From Bacteroidia bacterium (GTDB taxonomy: Bacteria > Bacteroidota > Bacteroidia > UKL13-3): 64,000 nucleotides of DNA. Made by a program: the position numbers and the translations under genes. The notes beneath the pieces were generated by a model, which did no database searches, was not told the DNA's origin, and saw only the letters and a program-made list of their open reading frames with translations. How positions within the stretch are numbered: the first letter of the stretch is position 1; every line of letters begins with the position of its first letter. Positions 36,755 through 46,842 of this stretch are shown here, piece after piece. The stretch lies in assembly GCA_025454875.1 (NCBI GenBank), contig JALONP010000018.1, positions 18,446-82,445 of the forward strand, written 5' to 3'.

Positions 36755-37093
36755 GTCCCAAGGGTATTTGCCAAACCACAAATTCAAGTAAAAACAAAAC
36801 AGAATGGCGATTGCAAACGTGAAGGCCAAAAGCACTCCTAAAAACCGACCAGCGGCATTTTTACCAGCATTCAAATAACGCTTGGTTAACTTTTCACTCC
36901 AATCATCTATCCATAAAAAACAAGGGTATAGTACAATCACCATAATACCCATGCCTAGTAAAGTAGCTTTTGGCGCTGAAGTAATGTGCTTATGAAGCAA
37001 CAAAAAGTTGGTGATGCGATCTGTAATTAAATTAACGGTTAAGATTGAAATGATGAACACAAGTGTATTCACCCATTTTTTATAAGAAAACAT
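36746..37093 (-). CDS. Small membrane protein next to a double AAA+ ATPase
   Basis: The 115-residue protein has three hydrophobic segments: about residues 9-30, 44-62 and 85-107, with the segment WIDDWSEKLTKRYLNAGKNAAGRF between the last two. No known family was recognised. The gene starts 2 bases after the end of the AAA+ gene, so the two are very likely one transcript and perhaps one functional unit. It overlaps the receiver gene tail-to-tail. Confidence 0.7.
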   Translation of the reverse strand: MFSYKKWVNTLVFIISILTVNLITDRITNFLLLHKHITSAPKATLLGMGIMVIVLYPCFLWIDDWSEKLTKRYLNAGKNAAGRFLGVLLAFTFAIAILFCFYLNLWFGKYPWDLV

Positions 37094-37095
37094 GC

Positions 37096-39717
37096 TTAGT
37101 TATTGTTGTTTTGTTTAAAGCCAATCGATTTGGTTTCAGGAGTGGCATTATAATCAATGACAAATTCTTCTACATCTTCTAATTTTAATTCATGTATCAT
37201 TTCAGTGGTACGCACACTCGCATCAAGTTTGGCCAAACGAAGGTGTTGGTTTTTGATCGATTCTTCAATTACTTTTCGCACGTTTCGAGCGTTGCCAAAA
37301 TATTTGTTTCGGGTTGCCGATAAAAATTCAAGGTACGCTTTGAGGTGGGCCGCTGCTTTTTCATCGGCCTTAATGCTGTTGCCAGCGAGCATCTTCACCG
37401 CTATATCAAAAAGTTGCGCTGATTGATAGTCATCAAAGTGGTAGGTCCTGTCGAATCGGGAGTGCAAGCCAGGGTTAGACTCAAGGAAACGTTTCATGTT
37501 TTCGGTATAACCTGCAACAATAACTACAAACTCTCCTCTGTTATCTTCCATCCGTTTCAGAATGGTTTCAATTGCTTCTTTCCCAAAGTCGTTTTCACCA
37601 CCTTCACTTAAGGCATAGGCTTCATCAATAAAGAGTACTCCGCCCATTGCTTTGTTTAATAGCTCGTTGGTTTTAATAGCTGTTTGTCCAACATATCCTC
37701 CAACTAAATCTTGGCGTTCACACTCTACTAAATTACCTCGTTCCAAGATGCCTAAGGCTTTGTAAATTTGAGCCAATAACCGTGCAACTGTTGTTTTTCC
37801 TGTTCCCGGATTACCAGTAAATACAGCATGTAAAGAAAAGCTTTGGCGAATATCTTTGCCAATCTCTTTGTAAAAACGAACCAACTTCACCAATTCATCT
37901 ATTTCGGTTTTAATTGATTCGAGCCCAATCATGCCATGCAAGGTATTTAAGGCTGATCTTAGCAATTCTTCGTCAATCGGAATGTCTGCAATACTGCGTG
38001 CATTCGGGTTAAATATTTTTTGAATATCAATCGCAGTAATGGTTGAAAGCTCGTCTTTGTTTAGGTCTACAGGGTTGGCATGTTGCATAATGCGTAAGCC
38101 CATATTCATTTTGCTTTCATCGATAAGGGTATTCACATACCGCGCATTGCCAAAGGTTTTATCACGTTCACGGTATGACTCTACCAACTTTTTGTAAAGC
38201 AATTCTTTGGCTTCAGGGTTAAATACAATCGAACGTTTATCGGCAGTGTATTCTGCTATGCGCATTAGATCTTGCGGGGTATAATCAGGAAAATCATAAT
38301 GCATGGTAAACCTAGAACGCAGACCTGGATTTGATTCCAAGAAATTTTTCATTTCATCAGGATAGCCTGCAACAATGATGGCTAAATCACCATCACCATC
38401 ACTCATTTCTTTCAATAAAATTTCGATTGCCTCTTTCCCAAAATCTTTTGAGTCGTCATTTTTACGTGCTAAAGCATAGGCTTCATCAATAAACAAAATT
38501 CCGCCTCGTGCCTTTTTAATGGCTTCTTTTGTTTTTGGTGCAGTTTGTCCGATGTATTCCGCAACCAAATCAGATCGGTCAGCTTCAACAACATGACCTT
38601 TTGAAAGCAAGCCTAGTTCATGGTAGATTTTACCCAACATTTTTGCCACTGTCGTTTTGCCAGTTCCGGGGTTGCCTGTGAATACCGCATGCAGGTTGAT
38701 TTTGTCTGTATCATCAAACCCTTTTTCTTTACGCAGTTTTAAAAAATTTAGGTAGGTGGTGTATTCCTTTACCTTCATTTTGATAGAGTCGAGGCCAATT
38801 AACTCATCAAGCTCTTTTAAAATGGTTTCATAGTTTTGTTCGGCCGCAGGTTTATTGCTCCTTTCTGCTAATTTGTTTTTCGGTTTTGGTTGCACTTTAA
38901 GTGCATCTTTTTCTTCAATAAAAAGGTCACCTACTTCAAAAGGTACTGAAGCAATAATTTGATCCATAAAAACAATATCGACAGAGTAAATATCATTACC
39001 CCAAGTACCCTTTTGGTCAGCACCCCACCCAATGCTGCATTCAAATCCATTTTCTGCAGTGTTTACTGGAAACAATTTATCAATGCTGCCTTTAAGTTGT
39101 CCACTATGGGTTCTAAAATTGAAAAAGAGTTCACAATTCCAATTTTCTCTTCTTTTCACCAAGTTTTCAGCTTGAATTTCAACCCATACATAACGAGTTT
39201 CTTTGCTGTTAAAAGCAGCCATGTACTTCCGTTCTTTTTTGGGAACATTCGCATCAGGCCCTTCATAAAGTTTAATGGTTTGTGTGGTAAAGTATGGATT
39301 TACTGTTTCGCTCACTATTCCTTGGTCTTCTATGTAAAATACCTTTTCGCAAACAAACACATTGTCAATCCATGCCTCCCAACGGTAAATACCTTGTTTC
39401 CAATATGACCCAGGTGTTTTTACGCCCCAGCCTTCCCGAACAAAAACAATGTTTTCGTCTTTTTTGATGGTTCGATCTGCGACCAAGCTGCATATTTCAG
39501 CACCGTCAATATGGTTTACGCATTTTACATTGATGCGCAGTTCCCAATCTTGTTCATCAAATAGTTTGTTGAAGAACGAAAGCTCACAATAAATAAAGGT
39601 GCATTCTGATTCGTCATAAACCAGCCGGTATTTTTTTTCATTATTGGCGAGCCATTCAGTAGAGCCAAATACTTTGAGGTCTCTGAATTTGTAGTTGGTG
39701 GGTTTTTCTTTAGCCAT
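37096..39717 (-). CDS. Double AAA+ ATPase of the CbbX/EccA (SpoVK) type with beta-rich N-terminal domain
   Basis: The 873-residue protein has an N-terminal part of about 275 residues, rich in Trp and beta strands (LVYDESECTFIYCELSFF, WEAWIDNVFVCEKVFYIEDQG), a Lys-rich linker, and two AAA+ modules. The first has Walker A GNPGTGKTTVAKML (about 345-358) and Walker B GGILFIDEAYAL (about 400-411); the second has Walker A GNPGTGKTTVARLL (about 632-645) and Walker B GGVLFIDEAYAL (about 685-696). Arginine fingers are likely in FLESNPGLRSRF and FLESNPGLHSRF. Both modules match CbbX-type ATPases, which remodel Rubisco, or EccA of ESX secretion. Neither Rubisco nor ESX genes are here. The substrate is unknown. 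Confidence 0.88.
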   Translation of the reverse strand: MAKEKPTNYKFRDLKVFGSTEWLANNEKKYRLVYDESECTFIYCELSFFNKLFDEQDWELRINVKCVNHIDGAEICSLVADRTIKKDENIVFVREGWGVKTPGSYWKQGIYRWEAWIDNVFVCEKVFYIEDQGIVSETVNPYFTTQTIKLYEGPDANVPKKERKYMAAFNSKETRYVWVEIQAENLVKRRENWNCELFFNFRTHSGQLKGSIDKLFPVNTAENGFECSIGWGADQKGTWGNDIYSVDIVFMDQIIASVPFEVGDLFIEEKDALKVQPKPKNKLAERSNKPAAEQNYETILKELDELIGLDSIKMKVKEYTTYLNFLKLRKEKGFDDTDKINLHAVFTGNPGTGKTTVAKMLGKIYHELGLLSKGHVVEADRSDLVAEYIGQTAPKTKEAIKKARGGILFIDEAYALARKNDDSKDFGKEAIEILLKEMSDGDGDLAIIVAGYPDEMKNFLESNPGLRSRFTMHYDFPDYTPQDLMRIAEYTADKRSIVFNPEAKELLYKKLVESYRERDKTFGNARYVNTLIDESKMNMGLRIMQHANPVDLNKDELSTITAIDIQKIFNPNARSIADIPIDEELLRSALNTLHGMIGLESIKTEIDELVKLVRFYKEIGKDIRQSFSLHAVFTGNPGTGKTTVARLLAQIYKALGILERGNLVECERQDLVGGYVGQTAIKTNELLNKAMGGVLFIDEAYALSEGGENDFGKEAIETILKRMEDNRGEFVVIVAGYTENMKRFLESNPGLHSRFDRTYHFDDYQSAQLFDIAVKMLAGNSIKADEKAAAHLKAYLEFLSATRNKYFGNARNVRKVIEESIKNQHLRLAKLDASVRTTEMIHELKLEDVEEFVIDYNATPETKSIGFKQNNNN

Positions 39718-39949
39718 GGCCTTAACTATTAAATGTGGTGCTTGTGTCGGACGCTAAGTTTTAGATTAGATTCCGCAAAAGAAATAAGGTTGAGTCAGCC
39801 AAGTGTAAAATTCATGTTGTCAGAAAAATACATTATTAACAACAATTGGTTTGGGTGACCTATTTTTATGTTTTTGAAAAAAAGGGGAGGTGCGGCTTGT
39901 GTTTTTGAGATTGATGGTTACATTTGCAGTCCTTTAAAGAAATTGCTAC

Positions 39950-40039
39950 GGTGAGATGGGTGAGAGGCTGAAACCACCGGTTTGCTAAACCGACATACGC
40001 TGTATAAGTGTATCGAGGGTTCGAATCCCTCTCTCACCG
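39950..40039 (+). tRNA. tRNA-Ser (GCU)
   Basis: The acceptor stem GGTGAGA (39950-39956) pairs with TCTCACC (40032-40038), with discriminator G. The anticodon loop carries GCT at 39984-39986, and a long variable arm and the GTTCGAAT T-loop are present, which marks a type II tRNA. The CCA end is not encoded. Confidence 0.95.
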
Positions 40040-40091
40040 CAACCGGAGTATAAAACAACTGCTTTAGCAACAGGTGTTCATATTCGAAAAT

Positions 40092-40138
40092 CGGGGTGTA
40101 GCGTATCCCGGATAGTTATTGGGATGGTATCTCGCCAC
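40092..40138 (+). pseudogene. Broken 5' copy of tRNA-Pro
   Basis: CGGGGTGTAGCGTA is identical to the first 14 bases of the intact tRNA-Pro 68 bases downstream. After an extra 16 bases or so (which contain a TCCC...GGGA inverted repeat) the similarity resumes with GGTATCTCGCCAC against GGTATCGCGCCAC. It ends in the anticodon stem, so the 3' half of a tRNA is missing. Confidence 0.7.
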
Positions 40139-40159
40139 TGATAATTAAACAAACGCCAT

Positions 40160-40233
40160 CGGGGTGTAGCGTAGCCTGGTATCGCGCCACATTTGGGATG
40201 TGGAGGTCGTAGGTTCGAATCCTGCCACCCCGA
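40160..40233 (+). tRNA. tRNA-Pro (UGG)
   Basis: The acceptor CGGGGTG (40160-40166) pairs with CACCCCG (40226-40232), discriminator A. The anticodon TGG is at 40194-40196 in the loop TTTGGGA, and GGTTCGAATCC forms the T-arm. Length 74; CCA is not encoded. A terminator follows 7 bases later. Confidence 0.96.
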
Positions 40234-40240
40234 CAAAAAA

Positions 40241-40268
40241 AGCCTAAAGTTAACTTTAGGCTTTTTTT
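40241..40268 (+). terminator. Terminator after tRNA-Pro
   Basis: A perfect palindrome (AGCCTAAAGTTAACTTTAGGCT) is followed by seven T on the plus strand and preceded by seven A, so it can work in both directions. It can end the tRNA transcript and also the minus-strand metF transcript, whose stop lies 51 bases away. Confidence 0.85.
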
Positions 40269-40318
40269 ATGCTCGAAAACGTTTGTTACAATCAGCAAGG
40301 TAAGCGTGTGCCTTACAG

Positions 40319-41272
40319 TTAAAATACTTTTGACGCAATCGCTTTGGTAGCTTCGCTAAGACCCATAGTATAATAATGCAATACAGGTATTTTAGCTTGT
40401 TTTAATTCAATCGATTGTTGGATAGCCCATTCAATTCCAACTTGTTTAACGGCTTTATCATCTTTGCATTTTTCAACTTCGTTCACCAACGCTTCTGGAA
40501 TATCAATATGAAAGATTTTAGGTAAAATGGTGAGTTGCTTTTTGGTTGTTAAAGGTTTGATGCCTGGAATAATTGGAACATTGATGCCTTGGTCTTTACA
40601 TTTTTTCTCAAATTCAAAAAACTTTTCATTGTTAAAAAACATTTGAGTTACAATATAATCGGCACCATTATCAATTTTTTGTTTTAACCAACGCATATCG
40701 CTTGCCATGTTGGGAGCTTCGAAGTGTTTTTCGGGGTATCCGCTTACACCTATACAAAAATTAGATGCTGTTGCGTTACTTATTTCTTCATCGAGGTATA
40801 CACCACTGTTCATGTTTTTTACTTGTTGCAATAGCTCAATTGAGGTTTTGTTTCCATCAGGTTCTGGAGTAAAATGAGGTTCGTTTTTGATACTATCACC
40901 GCGCAATACCAATACGTTATCGATGCCTAAAAAGTTCAAATCTATCAGTGCGTTTTCAGTTTCTTCTTTGCTAAATCCTCCGCATATTAAATGAGGAACG
41001 GTATCAATTTTATACCGATTCATCAAAGCGGCACAAATGGCAACCGTGCCGGGGCGTTTGCGTGTGAACACTTTATCAAATCCTCCATCTTTGCGCTTTC
41101 GCAATACAAACTCTTCGCGGTGATATGTAACGTCAATAAATGCAGGTTTAAATTCCATTAACGGATCAATTCCATTAAAAATAGATTGGATGTCTTTGCC
41201 TTTTAAAGGGGGAAGAATTTCGATTGAAAATAAGGTGGAACTCGCTTGTTGAATATGTTCTATAACTTTCAT
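40319..41272 (-). CDS. metF: 5,10-methylenetetrahydrofolate reductase
   Basis: The 317-residue TIM-barrel flavoenzyme has LFSIEILPPLKGKDI near the N-terminus (Glu18 in the folate-reducing motif), FIDVTYHR near 46-53, PHLICGGFSKEE, DNVLVLRGDSIKN (about 118-130) and DYIVTQMFFNNEKFFEFEKKC near 200-220. MetF makes 5-methyl-THF for methionine synthesis. It stands alone with its own promoter (TTTG-N18-TAGCTTTG). Confidence 0.94.
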   Translation of the reverse strand: MKVIEHIQQASSTLFSIEILPPLKGKDIQSIFNGIDPLMEFKPAFIDVTYHREEFVLRKRKDGGFDKVFTRKRPGTVAICAALMNRYKIDTVPHLICGGFSKEETENALIDLNFLGIDNVLVLRGDSIKNEPHFTPEPDGNKTSIELLQQVKNMNSGVYLDEEISNATASNFCIGVSGYPEKHFEAPNMASDMRWLKQKIDNGADYIVTQMFFNNEKFFEFEKKCKDQGINVPIIPGIKPLTTKKQLTILPKIFHIDIPEALVNEVEKCKDDKAVKQVGIEWAIQQSIELKQAKIPVLHYYTMGLSEATKAIASKVF

Positions 41273-41307
41273 TGTATCCTAGGTGCTTCGTTAATGTATA
41301 CAGCACA

Positions 41308-41337
41308 CAAAGCTAATTGTTTGACCAATATAACAAA
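41308..41337 (-). promoter_or_regulatory. Promoter of metF
   Basis: On the minus strand TTTG (41337-41334) is followed by 18 bases and TAGCTTTG (41315-41308), a near-perfect match to the Bacteroidota pattern. It leaves a leader of roughly 30 bases before the metF ATG. Confidence 0.75.
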
Positions 41338-41344
41338 GTCCCTT

Positions 41345-42205
41345 TTAAAAGTGACTTGCGATTCCGATATGGATATTGAACATATCGGTTCGTGACGACT
41401 TGGTATTATACTGGATGCTGTTGTTGGTTCGGTCAAATGTTACAGATTCGATATCGATGTATTGGGCTTGACCTCCATTAACCCACGATAGTTTGAGTTC
41501 AAGTGTTAAAGTATATCCAATTCTAACACCAGTGCCATATGCGTAATTGGTTAAAAAATTACCTTTTAGCGTCTTGGCAGTGCGGTCTGTTTCGGGTTCT
41601 ACTCCAGTTGTGCCGAGGGGCGTTTGTGTGATTTCGATGGAATGTGAAGCATTAAAAATTCGGAGCCCTGCACCACCTTCAACAAAAACACGAAATGGTT
41701 TAGGGAAAAATTCCAATCGTGAAGCTCCACCAAAGGCATACATTCTATTTCTAACCTTTGATGCGATTTCTGTTTCGTAGTACAAATCTTTTGTATTGTA
41801 AACGTCAGAAGTGCCATCTTGGTGAATAAACTGAAAATACCCTCCTACATATACATTGAACCATCGTTTATTCCAATCAGCTATGGTTCTAGCTTTGGCT
41901 AGGTTTGCCATTACCTGAATATCAAAACCGAAGCCCGGGAGTTGGTTAATTCTGTCAGCAAACTCTTTTTGCGGCACCATTATAACCACTCCTGCACTTA
42001 CAAGTCCTGCTCTGGAAGTACGGTTTAAACGAATTGAATCATTGTATAAAGTATCTGGTTTTAATTTAAGCGAGTCTGCAGCAGTTGTTTTAACAGTGCC
42101 AACTCTGGGGTTTTTAGGTAAACTTGTTGATGGTTGTTGTCCAAATGCGCTAATTTCAATAAGCAACACAAAGCGAAGGATGATACAGATGGAAATGACT
42201 CTCAT
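41345..42205 (-). CDS. Probable outer-membrane beta-barrel protein
   Basis: The 286-residue protein has a signal peptide ending near SAFGQQ (about residue 23). A linker rich in Lys, Asp and Ser precedes a series of amphipathic strands (NVYVGGYFQFIHQDG, RVFVEGGAGLRIFNASHSI, YGTGVRIGYTLTLELKLSW), ending in NIHIGIASHF with a terminal aromatic residue, as in outer-membrane barrels. No named family was recognised. It lies upstream of, and divergent from, secA. Confidence 0.65.
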   Translation of the reverse strand: MRVISICIILRFVLLIEISAFGQQPSTSLPKNPRVGTVKTTAADSLKLKPDTLYNDSIRLNRTSRAGLVSAGVVIMVPQKEFADRINQLPGFGFDIQVMANLAKARTIADWNKRWFNVYVGGYFQFIHQDGTSDVYNTKDLYYETEIASKVRNRMYAFGGASRLEFFPKPFRVFVEGGAGLRIFNASHSIEITQTPLGTTGVEPETDRTAKTLKGNFLTNYAYGTGVRIGYTLTLELKLSWVNGGQAQYIDIESVTFDRTNNSIQYNTKSSRTDMFNIHIGIASHF

Positions 42206-42350
42206 TCAGCTGCAATATAATTCGGTGTAAGTAAATATTATGCCAAAAAGTCGCCTTCTGTAAAGTGGCTTCATTTATGAGTAGGCAAAACAGGCAAATT
42301 GTATTACATTTACCGCCCTTATTTAAGAAGGATTATACCTACAAAGCAAC

Positions 42351-45300
42351 ATGATTAATTCGATTTTTAGCGCAGTTACCAAATTGTTCGGAAGCAAGTC
42401 AGAGCGCGACTTAAAAACCATTACACCATATATTCCACTTATACAGGCAGCCTACGAAACCTTGCGCCCTCTTTCTGATGATGAACTTAGAAGCCAAACT
42501 GCTCGTTTAAAATCACGAATTCAAGACTATTTATCAGATATTGATACAGAGATTGATTCCTTAAAAAGCCAAGCGAGTAATTGGGAAGGCGACTTAGACG
42601 AAAAGCAACAAATTTTTAAACAAATAGATAAGCTTGAAAAGGACCGCAATGTGGAGCTTGAAAAAGTACTGCTCGAATTGTTGCCTGAAGCTTTTGCTGT
42701 AGTTAAAGAAACGGCTAGAAGGTTATCGGAAAATGGCTCATTAACCGTACATGCTACCGAAATGGATAAGCAACTTGCTACCAATTCCCGCATCCGCAAA
42801 CCCGTTCGTATTGAAGGCGACAAAGCAATTTGGTCCAATTCATGGGAAGCTGCTGGAAGCATGGTAACCTGGAATATGGTACATTACGATGTACAATTAA
42901 TAGGTGGGATTGTATTGCACCAAGGTAAAATTTCGGAAATGGCAACTGGTGAGGGCAAAACATTGGTATCTACATTGCCTGCTTACCTCAACGCACTGGC
43001 TGGTAGAGGGGTTCATGTTGTAACGGTAAATGATTATTTAGCACGAAGAGATTGCGAATGGAATGGACCTTTGTTTGAATTCCATGGTTTGAAAGTAGAT
43101 TGTTTGGATTACCACCAGCCCAATTCACCTCAAAGACGCAACGCGTATTTGGCGGATATTACTTATGGAACCAATAATGAATTTGGTTTTGACTACCTGC
43201 GTGATAATATGAGCAGAGACGTAAGTGAGTTGGTTCAACGCAAACACCATTTTGCAATGGTTGATGAGGTGGATTCTGTATTGATTGATGATGCACGTAC
43301 TCCATTGATTATTTCAGGTCCAATACCCAAAGGCGATGACCAACAGTTTCAACAGTTAAAACCACGTATTGAAAAGTTGGTTAATACCCAGCGTACATTC
43401 GCCAATAACGCATTGGTTGAAGCTAAAAAGTTGATTGAGTCAGGCAATGAGAAAGATGGTGGATTTAAGTTGTTGCAAGCTTACCGAGGTTTGCCTAAAA
43501 ACAAAGCACTTATCAAATATTTAAGTGAAACTGGTGTTCGCCAAGTATTGCAAAAAACAGAGAACTACTATTTGCAAGATCAACAAAAGGAAATGCATAA
43601 GGTAGATGCTGATTTGTATTTTGTGATAGACGAAAAAATTAATTCTGTTGACCTAACTGAAAAAGGTGTGGAACTCATTACCAATTCTGGAGAAGATCCT
43701 CACTTTTTTATTATTCCAGATGTAGGAACTGAGATAGCTGAAATTGAAAAATCAACTTTGTCTGACGAGGAAAAATTACAACGAAAAGAACAGTTGATGC
43801 TTGACTTTTCGGTTAAGTCGGAACGTATTCATACGGTAAATCAATTGCTCAAAGCATACTGTATGTTTGAACGTGATGTAGAATACATTATCCAAGAGGG
43901 CAAAGTAAAAATTGTGGATGAGCAAACGGGTCGTGTGCTCGAGGGACGAAGGTACAGTGATGGATTGCATCAGGCGATTGAGTCGAAAGAAAACGTAAAG
44001 GTAGAAGCTGCAACACAAACCTACGCTACCATTACCCTTCAAAACTATTTTAGAATGTACCACAAACTTTGCGGAATGACGGGTACAGCGGAAACAGAAG
44101 CAGGTGAGTTTTGGGAAATATACAAATTGGATGTAGTGGTTATTCCTACCAACCGTGCCATTTCACGTAAGGATGAGAATGATATCATTTACAAAACAAA
44201 GCGCGAAAAGTACAATGCTGTTATTGATGAAATTGTTAAGTTAACCGAGGCAGGGCGACCTGTATTGGTTGGAACTACTTCAGTAGAAGTATCAGAATTG
44301 TTAAGCAGGATGCTCACTTTGCGTAAAATCAAACACAATGTATTAAATGCCAAACAACACCAACGTGAGGCTGATATTGTAGCAGAAGCAGGTCAAGCAG
44401 GAACTGTTACCATAGCAACAAATATGGCAGGCCGTGGAACAGATATTAAGCTTGGTGTTGGGGTAAAAGAAGCTGGAGGTCTTGCTATTATCGGTACCGA
44501 ACGACATGAATCGAGGCGTGTGGACAGGCAGCTTCGGGGACGTGCGGGTAGGCAAGGAGATCCTGGATCATCACGCTTTTTCGTATCGCTTGAAGATGAT
44601 TTGATGCGTTTGTTTGGAAGCGAACGCATTGCATCAATTATGGATCGTTTGGGTATGAAAGAAGGCGAAAATATTGAGCATTCATTAATCACCAAAAACA
44701 TTGAACGGGCGCAACGAAAAGTAGAACAAAACAACTTTGGAACACGCAAACGTTTGCTTGAGTATGATGATGTGATGAATGCCCAACGTGAAGTAATTTA
44801 CGGAAAACGTAGAAACGCTTTGTACGGTGATAAACTGGAGTTGGATATTCAAACCATGATTGCGGATGTATGTGCTGAGCTAGTTGAACAATACCAGGAT
44901 GATAAAAACTACGCTGAGTTTAAGATGGAATTGATTCGTTTGTTTGCACATGAAACGCAAATAACGGAAGAGGCATTTTTAGGAAGCAAAGCCAATGCGT
45001 TGGTTGATCAGTTGTTTTCAGAATTGCTTAACCATTACGACCACAAACGCAAGCATTTGGCTGAACAAGCTTGGCCGGTTATTAAAGACTTGTTTGAAAA
45101 CAGAGGATCGCAAATAGAGTTTGTAGGTGTGCCATTTACTGATGGTGTAAAAGGAATGCAAATTGGCGTACCATTAAAAAAGGCATATGAAAGCAAAGGA
45201 TTGGAAGTTGCACATACGTTTGAGCGCATGGCTACTTTGTTCATTATTGATGACGAATGGAAAGAGCATTTGCGTGAAATGGATGATTTAAAACAATCGT

Positions 45301-45677
45301 CACAAAATGCAGCATTGGAGCAAAAAGACCCATTGCTTATTTACAAGTTGGAATCGTTTAATTTATTCAAGGCAATGGTGTGCAGAATGAACCGTGATGT
45401 GCTGCCAATGTTGTTTAAAGGATACATCCCTCAACAAAGCAACCAAGCTATTCAGGAGGCGCGTGCACCTAAACCTCAGCCACAACCTAAATTGCAAACG
45501 AGTAGAACCGATGATTTATCGCCAGCTCAAAAGGCAATGGCTTTAGCGGCAGCAGCAGCCGGACAAAACGAACGTAAACAAGAACAAATTATCAATACAA
45601 CAAAAATTGGACGCAATGATCCATGTCCTTGTGGAAGTGGTAAAAAATACAAAGCTTGTCATGGAAAAGAAGAATAA
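42351..45677 (+). CDS. secA: Protein translocase ATPase SecA
   Basis: The 1108-residue protein has [20 protein letters not shown] (nucleotide-binding site, about residues 198-217), [20 protein letters not shown] and [20 protein letters not shown] (DEAD-like box), then [24 protein letters not shown] and [18 protein letters not shown] (motif VI). The C-terminus is a SEC-C zinc site, [16 protein letters not shown]. The extra length compared with E. coli SecA (901) comes from insertions typical of this phylum. SecA drives export through SecYEG and so feeds the T9SS. Confidence 0.97.
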   Translation: MINSIFSAVTKLFGSKSERDLKTITPYIPLIQAAYETLRPLSDDELRSQTARLKSRIQDYLSDIDTEIDSLKSQASNWEGDLDEKQQIFKQIDKLEKDRNVELEKVLLELLPEAFAVVKETARRLSENGSLTVHATEMDKQLATNSRIRKPVRIEGDKAIWSNSWEAAGSMVTWNMVHYDVQLIGGIVLHQGKISEMATGEGKTLVSTLPAYLNALAGRGVHVVTVNDYLARRDCEWNGPLFEFHGLKVDCLDYHQPNSPQRRNAYLADITYGTNNEFGFDYLRDNMSRDVSELVQRKHHFAMVDEVDSVLIDDARTPLIISGPIPKGDDQQFQQLKPRIEKLVNTQRTFANNALVEAKKLIESGNEKDGGFKLLQAYRGLPKNKALIKYLSETGVRQVLQKTENYYLQDQQKEMHKVDADLYFVIDEKINSVDLTEKGVELITNSGEDPHFFIIPDVGTEIAEIEKSTLSDEEKLQRKEQLMLDFSVKSERIHTVNQLLKAYCMFERDVEYIIQEGKVKIVDEQTGRVLEGRRYSDGLHQAIESKENVKVEAATQTYATITLQNYFRMYHKLCGMTGTAETEAGEFWEIYKLDVVVIPTNRAISRKDENDIIYKTKREKYNAVIDEIVKLTEAGRPVLVGTTSVEVSELLSRMLTLRKIKHNVLNAKQHQREADIVAEAGQAGTVTIATNMAGRGTDIKLGVGVKEAGGLAIIGTERHESRRVDRQLRGRAGRQGDPGSSRFFVSLEDDLMRLFGSERIASIMDRLGMKEGENIEHSLITKNIERAQRKVEQNNFGTRKRLLEYDDVMNAQREVIYGKRRNALYGDKLELDIQTMIADVCAELVEQYQDDKNYAEFKMELIRLFAHETQITEEAFLGSKANALVDQLFSELLNHYDHKRKHLAEQAWPVIKDLFENRGSQIEFVGVPFTDGVKGMQIGVPLKKAYESKGLEVAHTFERMATLFIIDDEWKEHLREMDDLKQSSQNAALEQKDPLLIYKLESFNLFKAMVCRMNRDVLPMLFKGYIPQQSNQAIQEARAPKPQPQPKLQTSRTDDLSPAQKAMALAAAAAGQNERKQEQIINTTKIGRNDPCPCGSGKKYKACHGKEE

Positions 45678-46389
45678 GAAATTGATTGAGGAACCGTTAT
45701 ATAAAGAAACAGATATGGAGATGAATGTAGCAGAAATGGTTGCACTTGCAGCCCATATTGAACATACCAATTTAAAACCGGATTGCACCAAGCAAGACAT
45801 AATTGATTTGTGTGAAGAGGCCAAGGGGCATTTGTTTTATGCAGTTTGTGTACCACCTTACCATGTTCAAACAGCTAAAAAGGCATTGGCTAAAACCAAT
45901 ATAAAAATTGTAACTGTGGTTGGTTTTCCTTTAGGTTATGCAACAGTAGCCTCAAAGGTTGAAGAAGCAAAGAAGGCAATAATTTCAGGAGCTGATGAGA
46001 TTGATATGGTGATGAATATTGCAGCATTTAAATCGGGAGATTTTGCCTCTGTGCAAAACGATATTCAAGCAGTAACAACGGCCTGTCACTTGCAAAACAA
46101 ACAGATTAAGGTAATTATCGAAACAGCTTATTTAAGTGCCGAAGAAATAGATAAGGCATGCCGTATTTGCATGGATTGTGAAGTTGACTTTGTTAAGACA
46201 TCAACAGGTTTTGCAGCCGAAGGGGCAAGTGTTGAAGCAGTGAAATTGATTCGCAGTATTTTACCCGCTAAAATGAAAATTAAGGCATCAGGTGGTATTA
46301 AGGATCATGATTTGGCGTTGGATTTGATTAAAGCAGGCGCTTCACGAATCGGAACTTCAAGTAGTTTACATTTAATAGGAGTTGCGTAA
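45661..46389 (+). CDS. deoC: Deoxyribose-phosphate aldolase
   Basis: The 242-residue TIM barrel has [17 protein letters not shown] near 30-46, [22 protein letters not shown] near 82-103, EIDMVMNI (Asp proton relay), and the Schiff-base Lys in [10 protein letters not shown] (about 182), with a second Lys in IKASGGIK. DeoC splits 2-deoxyribose-5-phosphate to acetaldehyde and glyceraldehyde-3-phosphate. The ATG at 45661 overlaps secA by 17 bases; later ATGs at 45715 and 45721 are also possible starts. Confidence 0.93.
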   Translation: MEKKNKKLIEEPLYKETDMEMNVAEMVALAAHIEHTNLKPDCTKQDIIDLCEEAKGHLFYAVCVPPYHVQTAKKALAKTNIKIVTVVGFPLGYATVASKVEEAKKAIISGADEIDMVMNIAAFKSGDFASVQNDIQAVTTACHLQNKQIKVIIETAYLSAEEIDKACRICMDCEVDFVKTSTGFAAEGASVEAVKLIRSILPAKMKIKASGGIKDHDLALDLIKAGASRIGTSSSLHLIGVA

Positions 46390-46783
46390 TCACATTCTCA
46401 TATCAACCATTTTATGCATTTGGTTAACCTTAACCAATGTTGAAAAGAGCAGTGCGCAGAACATCAATATTATTGGACTGCCTACACTGGATAGTTTGGT
46501 GTCATTGCATATTGAACACAATCAAGCGCTCAATGGAATACAGGGTTACCGTATCCAACTTTTTTTTGGTTCGGAACGAAAACTAGCACAAGAAGCAAAA
46601 ACCAAATGCCTGCAACTAATGCCTGAAGAGGAAGTGTATTTACTTTACCAACAACCATATTTTAAAGTACGTGTTGGTGATTTCAGAACACGTATTGATG
46701 CCGAAGCTGTTTACCGAAAACTGCTTCCCTCATTCGAGAAGTGTTTTATTGTTCCCGATAAAATCAACCTACCTAAGTTATAG
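46382..46783 (+). CDS. SPOR-domain secreted protein
   Basis: The 133-residue protein starts with TTG at 46382 (overlapping the deoC end by 8 bases) and has a signal peptide ending near SSAQN (about 26). A SPOR domain follows: GYRIQLFFGSERKLAQEAKT (about 56-75), YFKVRVGDFRTRIDAEAVYRKL (about 97-118). SPOR domains bind denuded peptidoglycan glycan strands. The coupled position with deoC suggests one transcript. Confidence 0.82.
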   Translation: MRNHILISTILCIWLTLTNVEKSSAQNINIIGLPTLDSLVSLHIEHNQALNGIQGYRIQLFFGSERKLAQEAKTKCLQLMPEEEVYLLYQQPYFKVRVGDFRTRIDAEAVYRKLLPSFEKCFIVPDKINLPKL

Positions 46784-46842
46784 TTCATAAACATTTAATT
46801 TAGTTCATCCATTCAATCACGCATTTTAACTATTTACAACTA

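Noticed and set aside
39718..39949. Gap before tRNA-Ser searched for a small gene or RNA
   Set aside because: Only short AT-rich text without convincing frames, hairpins or motifs was seen.
42305..42312. TACATTTA before secA as a -7 element
   Set aside because: The last base differs from consensus and no TTTG-like element lies 18-20 bases upstream.
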